DNA from: Monocercomonoides exilis
Taxonomy: Eukaryota; Preaxostyla; Oxymonadida; Polymastigidae
Length of the DNA: 64,000 nt
Assembly: GCA_001643675.2 (NCBI GenBank)
Contig: LSRY02000038.1
Coordinates: 599,001-663,000, forward strand
Direction: 5' to 3'
Each line of letters starts with the position of its first letter. Within the stretch, counting starts at the first letter, position 1. Shown here piece by piece: positions 57,418 through 64,000 of the stretch. The notes beneath the pieces are model-generated. The model was not told where the DNA came from, did not search any database, and worked only from the letters and a program-made list of their open reading frames with translations. A program made the translations under genes and the position numbers.

Positions 57418-59093
57418 ACACCAAAAATAATTCTTATTCGAAAAATAATAATTCAATTTCGTAAAAGAATAATTCAAAATCGGAATTAATATTTCAAATT
57501 CGAAAAAAAATAGTTCGAATTCGAAAATTAATAATTCGAATTCGGAATTAATATTTCAATTTCGTAATTTACACCAAAAATTATTCAACATCGAAAAAGT
57601 TTAATTCAAAATCGAAAAAGTTTAAAACAACATCGAAAAAGTTTAATTCAACATCGAAAATTATTATTCAAAATCGAAAAAGTTTAATTCGAAATCGAAA
57701 AAGTTTAAAACAACATCGAAAAAGTTTAATTCAACATCGAAAATTCTTTTTTTGTAAAATTTTTGAAAAAAATTTAAAAATTCATACTCATGTCAGTTTC
57801 TTTTCTTTCAGAAAATGATCAAAGAAATTTGTCAATTGCAATTAGAAAAATATTTTCCGTTGTTTTTTTGGTGTTTGGTTGTGTGAAATAGAGTATACAG
57901 GATAAAACTGAGTTATAATAAAACTCTTTACATATGTTCAGGAGATTTTAAGAAATAAAAGAAATAAATAAAAGAGATAGGATAGTTCATGATCTTGTTT
58001 TGTGCACAAAAAGGCAGAAATTAATCTCATTTATTGAAAACGAAATGATTTGAATTTCATTCATTGCATTGGAAACTGATAAAATAAAACATTTTCAATC
58101 TTCACAATGAGAAAAGAATCGATTGAGATCAGTCTATATCGTAGAAAAAAGTCGTTCAAAACGAAAGAAAAACATTTTTAATAAACAAACAAAAGTTATT
58201 ATCAACATTTATGTTTATGAAAATATTTCGGTTATGACTTGAATTAAAATTCTGAACAAATTATCTTCTTTTTCGATTTTGAATTAAACATTTTCGATGT
58301 TGAATTAAATATTTTCGATTTCGAATTAAACTTTTTCGATTTCGAATTAAAGTTTTCCGATTTCGAATAATAAATTTCGATGTTGAATTAAACTTTTTCG
58401 ATGTTGTTTTAAACTTTTTCGATTTTGAATTAAAGTTTTTCGATCTTGAATAATTTTTGGTGTATTAACTCGATTTCGAAAAAGAATATTTTTTTGATTT
58501 GTGGAATGAATAACTTATGTTTTTCGATTAATATTCTATAAATTTTTATCTCATCAGTAAACTTTGTTCGTAAATTTGTGAAAAATGATGTGTTTTCATT
58601 AAAAAATTTTCTTTCATTTTGAATGAAGATTTATTGATTGAAGTTAATTTGAAAAGAAAATGTATTCATTTTCGTATTAAAAATAGATGATTTTAATATT
58701 TTTACCAAAGAATAAATTTTTTTCTATTGGAAAAAAAATTCTTGTTTTTTTATTTTTCAATAAACGTGATTGAAATTTTAATATTTTTATTTTGATATTC
58801 AATCGAATGAATATTTTTGAAATTTCTATCATTTCAGTGATGATTTTCGAAAATGAAAAAAAAATTTAAAAAATTGATTCATTGATTGTTTCATTTTCAA
58901 AAAACAGTTTTCTTTGAGTAATAATATTTGATTGGTTAAAAAATAACTTGAACTTATCTGAAATCCATTCTCGAGATAAATTTTAATTTTTGGTTTTAAA
59001 TGAATATCGAAATTGAATAATACATTTTCGAAATTGAATTATTCTTTTTCGAAATCGAATTATTAATTTTCGATTTTGAATTATTTTTGGTGT
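57418..59093. mobile_element. Outer of two nested ACACC-ended elements
   Basis: Terminal inverted repeat ACACCAAAAATAATTC (16 bp, perfect) at 57418-57433 and 59078-59093, flanked on both sides by GAT, a possible 3-bp target duplication. Subterminal arrays of TTCGAATTC-type units (TCGAAA, GAATTATT) lie inside each end. No transposase; the inner element is inserted in it. Confidence 0.65.
57571..58463. mobile_element. Inner nested element with 21-bp subterminal repeats
   Basis: Terminal inverted repeat ACACCAAAAATTATTCAA (18 bp) at 57571 and, inverted, at 58446-58463. Next to each end lie tandem 21-bp units of the form AATTCAACATCGAAAAAGTT, in opposite orientation at the two ends. No coding capacity. 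Ends and repeat style mark it as a sibling of the outer element. Confidence 0.65.
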
Positions 59094-59273
59094 GATTTGA
59101 TAATCAGAATATGTGAAAAATGTGATTTTACAAAAATATTTCCCATATGAATGAAGACATTAACATTAAAAAAATCAGAATTAAATTAAAAATGAATTTT
59201 TATGGATAAGATATATAATTCATTTTGTGATGGAATCATTTATTATTTTCTTATTGATCAAACATCTTGAGAG

Positions 59274-60683
59274 ATGGCGATGGTAACTTTTTTACTTTTT
59301 GGAGAATTGTTCTGTGAAGCTATTAAAATTTATATTTCTGAGAATGGCAAAGATGCTGAAGAATGTGGAACAAAGAATCAGCCTTGCTTAACAATGATAT
59401 ATTCTTTGGAAAAATGCAGTGAAAAAAACGAAATTGCGTTTGCGATTGTAAGTAGACGTCTTGCATCAATGATTCCTGTTGAATTTAAAGATCAGAAAAT
59501 CGAACTATATGCAGAGACAGACAATCACACATCTTTTTTGCGCCCATTCCGTTGGAGTCTTACACCTGTCTTTACAACACATTCTACAAATCTTTCAGTG
59601 AAAGCATTAACTATTATTGCAGAGTGGAATGATAATGGAACCAACCCGATTCTGAGTTCAGACGAAAATTCATATTTATTACTGGAAAATGTTAATCTTT
59701 GCGAAGTTTACAACGGAAGACAAATACCTACTTTAGTCGAATCATTTATAACAGCTAGAGATTCCAGCCTCATTTTTAATTGTTGCAGGATAGAGGATGA
59801 AAGAGATTATGAAGAAAAATCTCTTGAGGAAGACGTTGCATGCCCATGGAAGAGCGGTTGCATTGAACTTTTGGAATGCAAAACGGTTATTGAAAATACT
59901 ACATTCAGTCGTGCTAACTGTGGATTCGTTTTTCAGAGAGGTGGCTCTTTAGAACTGAAGAATGACTCATTTTCAGCAGACACCTACATTCTGTATTCTG
60001 ATTTCAAAAGAACGGTGCATTGCGAAAACAAAGGATCACTGAGCATATCGTCAATCAGAACATTTGATCGCGAGAAAGAAGAGCAAGACGATTTGTGGAT
60101 GGATATTGGAGGATGCACATTGATTAGCAACGACAATCCAGGCAAATACATTTATTTCCACGTGAACATTTCGAGCATCGAGTGTGCATGGAGCTTGCTT
60201 GAAAGCGGATATTTGAAATTTTCATTTGAGGGATACGGGTTTACGCTGTGTCGGGAAAAAGTCAAATTCACATTTGCCTCAAAAGGGGCAACAGAAAAGA
60301 CAGTGATATCGAAGCAGCTGAAGAGCTGGTTTAGGACAAAAGCGGATGTTGAAGTCGAAGCGAGTGAGTTTTTAGGGGCTTCTTCTGTTTCTGTGCAGTT
60401 TGAGTATCCGTCGGCGACAGGGAACGGGAGCGGGACAGAGGAGACGCCTGAGCTGACTGTGGTGCTTCCGGAGAAGCCGGATGAGAGGGAGAAGACGCAT
60501 GCTCCAGGGAAAAATCATATGAAGACGATTATTTTGGCGATTGTGTGTTCGTTTGTAGGTGTGGTTGGGGCTGTTGTGCTGGTGGCGGTGGTGAAAATAA
60601 TGTGGGAGAGAAGGAGAAGAAATGGGGAAAGACTAAAAACGGAGCAGAATAATGTTCTTTATCAAGCAAATTCGGAATTATAC

Positions 60684-60689
<6 letters not shown>
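59274..60689 (+). CDS. Beta-helix type I membrane protein, 471 residues
   Basis: The signal peptide is MAMVTFLLFGELFCEA. The domain entry IKIYISENGKDAEECGTKNQ-PC follows, corresponding to the usual I.VS..G.D...C.....PC of the family. Beta-helix strands come next (SLIFNCCRIED, CIELLECKTVIENTTFSRA, GSLELKNDSFSADTYILYS), then a beta-rich region, a Pro/Glu/Thr stalk, a membrane helix (residues about 422-447, TIILAIVCSFVGVVGAVVLV) and a basic cytosolic tail (ERRRRNGERLKTEQNN). It is intronless in this frame and ends with TAA immediately before 33 A. It is probably displayed on the cell surface. Best-preserved member of its class in the window. Confidence 0.8.

Positions 60690-60722
<33 letters not shown>
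60690..60722. repeat. Poly-A run directly after a stop codon
   Basis: 33 consecutive A starting at the base after the TAA of the beta-helix gene; a shorter A-run follows at about 60740. It could be a homopolymer expansion or a trace of a retroposed mRNA. Confidence 0.6.
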
Positions 60723-60724
<2 letters not shown>

Positions 60725-60759
60725 TTGATGGAATTAGCCAAAAAAAAAAAAAATCAAAA

Positions 60760-61600
60760 ATATTTATTCGGTGCGTATTTGTGCTTATATTTATATCATT
60801 GAATGTTTTGATTGTGAAGAATACGTATATATATGTGTATATCTGTTTTATGAATGTTTGCAATGGTAGAAACAAATAATTTGGTATTTTTATTTAAACA
60901 TTATATTTTGTACAGAAAGTTCCTCAAAGTAATTGTCTTCCGAAATTATATATGTAGCTTTGCAATATTTTTTTAATAATTTTATTTGAATTTTTATTTT
61001 TTTAAAGAAATTTACAATTATGTTTGCTTTTGTTTAGAATTTTAAGCATTTTCTTTGAATTTTTATTGAATCTTTCAGCTTTTCCATTTAATTAGTAACA
61101 TATTTTTCGGTAATATTTTTTTTCGAATGTGGTTTTTTTTTTATTTGTTTCTTTCAGTTATGAAATAACAAGATCTTTTACCTTTTTAACTGTTTTTTTC
61201 GAAATGTCTTGTTTGATTATTCTATTTTTTTTGTTCACTTTTTATAATTTCGCTTCTTTCGCCTTATTTCTGCAAAAAATAATTGAAAGGCGTTGTTTTA
61301 ATGTCTTTATTTGAATGTTAAAGAGCTCAAAATTTTGAATGTTTTTGTTATTTTTAACATATTTTTCGTGACTTTTTGTGTTATCATATTTCAAATGTGC
61401 AATCAAACAAAAAGAACAAGAAACAATTTGTTGTGTAGAAATTTAAAATAATTTTTTTCTTCTTTTTTTAATAATTCTGTTTGAATCATATTTATAACAT
61501 TATTCATGAATAGTACTTTTTTGTTGATATTTAAAAACTTTCAACATAATTTATTTTTTCATATTATAATTATACAAATTTGTGATCAAAACTCTTGCAT
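60760..61600. other. AT-rich non-coding DNA
   Basis: Contains T-rich stretches only; no gene seen. It is the upstream region of the next gene. Confidence 0.45.
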
Positions 61601-61603
61601 AAA

Positions 61604-62194
61604 ATGTTTGAGTCTTGCTGCCAAACGACAGGAATAACACCAAAAATTAGGCAAGCGTTGCTTGACTGCATGGAAAAAATTGAGGACATATATCCAAATA
61701 CAGTGCTTTCGTGCCTGGTTAATTGTGACACAGATGAAATGTTTGCTTGTTCTTTATTGTTATGTGAGTCAAAAACTTCTTTTACGCTGCTTTTTCTATT
61801 TATAAAAATATACACGATTAGTGTAACAGATAAGAAAAAGTTTACACCAAAAAAGGAAGAATTTATCACACTAATTTCATCACTCAGGCGTTCTGTTAAA
61901 ACGTTTTGTATGCAACATTTGTCTTAATTTTAATAACATTAAAATTATTTTTTACATTTTGTTGTTGACTTATTATCATTAGCCGAATCTGTTGCAAAAT
62001 CTGACAGTGCGATTATTCACATCAAAGGCACTGCAAGAATGTTTTCTCTGTTTTCTTTGGGCCATCAACATGTACTTGCATTCTACACAGCATTTGACCC
62101 AGTTATTCTAGAATCGTTCGACCCGTTTGAATGCGATCAATCTATGGCAAATATCATTCATGAAATTACACGAATAATAAAGAGTATCAAATGA
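61604..62194 (+). CDS. Small three-exon protein, roadblock/LC7- or longin-like, 149 residues
   Basis: Exon 1 is 61604-61763 (MFESCCQTTGITPKIRQALL), intron 1 is 61764-61829 (GTGAGTC to AACAG), exon 2 is 61830-61907, intron 2 is 61908-61982 (GTATGCAAC to ATTAG), and exon 3 is 61983-62194, ending in TGA. The joined frame is open. The pattern is: strand TVLSCLVNCDTDEMFACSL; helix EEFITLISSLRRSVKTF; strands SAIIHIKGTARMFSLFSLGH and HVLAFYTAFDP; final helix MANIIHEITRIIKSIK. This order is typical of roadblock/LC7 or longin folds, which act in small-GTPase regulators and dynein light chains. A specific orthologue cannot be named. All splice sites fit GT-AG and keep the frame, so I think it is a live gene. 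Confidence 0.6.
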
Positions 62195-62514
62195 AATTGT
62201 TCAGCAAAAGCACCATGCTCAATTTTTTTCATAAAGTCATGCGCTAAATCATATAAACTGACATTTGGAGAGCCATGTTTAGAGTTGTTCTTTGCATTCA
62301 TGAATGCAGTTTCCAGTAAATATGATTTATTGGTAAGATAGAAGGGAAAATAAAAAATTTAATGTAAATCAGAACAAGTGTTTTTTCTTTTTGCTATACG
62401 TATATTTCCACAACACTTTTTGAAGATGTTTTTGCGTTTCGAAATAAAAATATTATTTAAAATAATATATTTAATTAGATAAGGGTTTGATCATATTATT
62501 CTTTTCTATTCTTA

Positions 62515-63837
62515 ATGGATCCTTTTGGAGGGTTTTTTGGAGGTGGATTTCCCGATCCATTTGGAGGTGGAATGGGTTTTGGGTCATTTTTTAACGATCC
62601 ATTTTTTACTGATCCTTTTGGACATCGCAGGCAACAACAACAACAAATGGTTAATATTTTCAAGTTTATTTCATATTTTTAATTTAAATTTATATAGAGA
62701 TATTTACAGGACAGACAACCACATGGGCCGATGATTCAAGAACCAGGGGAACAACCACAAATTTCTCCATTTGGCTTTCCAGGATTTGGTGGATTCTCAT
62801 CAGGATCAACGACTTCTTATTCCTATTCATCAACAACTTCAAGTGGAAGCGGCGGACACTTTGTTACAAAAACTACAACCACGACTACTGGACCTGATGG
62901 AGTTGCAGAAACCCATCATATTGAAGCAGATTCATCAGGGAAAAAGAAAGTTATTTCAAAACGCAAAATAGGCGATAAAGCAATTGAAGTTGTGGAAGAA
63001 GAGGGGCCAGGACGATCTGTTCAACGGAAGCAGAAATTAGAAAACGTGAGTCTTCACGAGCTTAATCAGTTTGACAAAGAATGGGAACAAAGGCAATCAT
63101 CGCTGCCAAAGACTTCTCATTCACTTTCGTTCTTTGATCATGAAGGAAGGGAAAGGCATCGTCATCGAGCGTTGACGGGCACTACAATTCAAACCGGGAG
63201 CTCAAATGAATCTGGACCAATAATCCAGGAAATAACTGATGAAGACGATGATGTGATGGAGGCCGATGTGATGACAGAGGAGAAAATGCCCTCAGATCGA
63301 AGACGGAGCTCACGAAGAGGTGCGAGAGGCGATGGTGCTTCTGTGATAACAGCCGAGCGAGAAACAAAGAGGGTGGCTTGCGCAATCGTTGAAGAGCCAG
63401 ATGTACTTCCAACAGAATACACAACCACATCATCATCATCCTCATCAACTTCACCAGAAAGAGATGCGTTTGCCGCAGATCCGCCGATGCCTGGCTTTTT
63501 CCAGTCGTCGCGGCAGAGTCGCAATTCGAGGTACCCGCCGAGTGCGGTGGTGATAACAGAGGCAGACGAAGAGGAAGAAGAGGAGATGGGAGTGGCAGCG
63601 GAAGTGGGGGTGGAACAAGAAGAAGATGATAGTGATGATGATGATGAAAGAGAAATGGCTGGCAGAACATCAGGGCACAGCCACAGGAGCGAGAGAAGGG
63701 ACGATGATAGAAATCAGAGGAATCCAAGCCAAAATCATCATCAGCATCAGCAGCAGCACCATCATCACAGTGGGCATAGCAACTCTCGTCAAGAGTCAAG
63801 TGCACATAGACATTCATATGGCTACCCGAGGCATTAA
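62515..63837 (+). CDS. MLF1-like (myeloid leukaemia factor family) protein, 420 residues
   Basis: Exon 1 is 62515-62649 (45 codons, MDPFGGFFGGGFPDPFGGGM, Phe/Gly-rich, ending in a Gln run), the intron is 62650-62709 (GTTAATATTT to TTTACAG, phase 0), and exon 2 is 62710-63837, ending in TAA. Residues about 70-170 match the MLF domain: SSTTSSGSGGHFVTKTTTTT, GPDGVAETHHIEADSSGKKK, KRKIGDKAIEVVEEEGPGRS, LNQFDKEWEQRQ. MLF proteins bind chaperones and 14-3-3 and shuttle between nucleus and cytoplasm, and they occur across eukaryotes including anaerobic protists. The C-terminal 250 residues are disordered, with acidic, Ser and His/Gln-rich stretches (HHQHQQQHHHH). All Gln codons (about 25) are CAA/CAG. 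Confidence 0.8.
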
Positions 63838-64000
63838 TGTGATGTGTGATTCGTATGATTATTATTATTTTCTTTTTTTTTTAGTTCTAATTTAATATTT
63901 TTATTCAAATAATAATTCTATTTTCTTTTTCTTTTTTTCTTTTCCCTTTCTTTTGTGTGTAGAATACTTGCTTATGTGTGCTTAAAAGTATGAATGCAGA

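Noticed and set aside
20644-63837. TAA/TAG=Gln genetic code as the main explanation
   Set aside because: Intact genes use only CAA/CAG, one paralogue pair has stops at Ser, Trp and Arg positions, and TGA also interrupts several relics. Kept as a finding to test, not as the annotation basis.

Overview
The window is AT-rich nuclear DNA from a protist whose genes carry introns. The best guess is an oxymonad (Preaxostyla) close to Monocercomonoides. Three things point there: short GT-AG introns inside conserved genes (G-patch protein, MLF-like protein, roadblock-like protein); a lineage-typical multi-copy family of about 450-residue helical proteins that I recognise from Monocercomonoides predictions; and many secreted or membrane proteins of the parallel-beta-helix type common in that lineage. 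There are no prokaryotic operons, rRNA, tRNA or CRISPR that I could see. Species-level placement is inference.

Layout. 1-1.55 kb: 5' part of a GPATCH1/TOUGH-like gene with a huge Ser tract, running off the left edge. 2.1-5.0 kb: two near-identical inverted repeats enclosing a broken beta-helix gene. 5.6-8.8 kb: a possible element with CCTGGGTGACGTG ends that encloses a decayed copy of the helical-repeat family. 9.4-15.8 kb: relics of several genes on the minus strand. 15.9-19.4 kb: a DDE-transposase-like ORF, a Ser/Pro repeat protein and two small ORFs. 20.6-24.7 kb: two convergent, stop-riddled genes; the right one has a second decayed copy at 34.6-36 kb. 25.3-28.8 kb: a second inverted-repeat pair around a beta-helix gene fragment. 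29.7-33.8 kb: a pogo-like transposase relic, an intact three-exon helical-repeat gene and a Merlin-type transposase with one stop. 36.9-37.7 kb: a 30-residue-repeat gene with a Trp-to-stop change. 39.3-40.9 kb: a frameshifted beta-helix gene. 42.2-48.8 kb: three more helical-repeat copies, two of them a recent inverted pair, plus a 1.07-kb fold-back element. 49.2-52.7 kb: four transposable elements set end to end. 54.5-60.7 kb: two complete beta-helix membrane proteins around nested inverted-repeat elements. 61.6-63.8 kb: two housekeeping-like genes (roadblock-like and MLF-like).

The window therefore reads as a few live housekeeping genes in a matrix of expanding and decaying lineage-specific families and DNA transposons. 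Many relics keep long open frames broken only by TAA/TAG (sometimes TGA). I weighed a TAA/TAG=Gln code, known from the oxymonad Streblomastix, against pseudogene decay. I favour decay, because in one paralogue pair stops fall at Ser, Trp and Arg positions, and because the intact genes use only CAA/CAG for Gln. The question remains worth testing.
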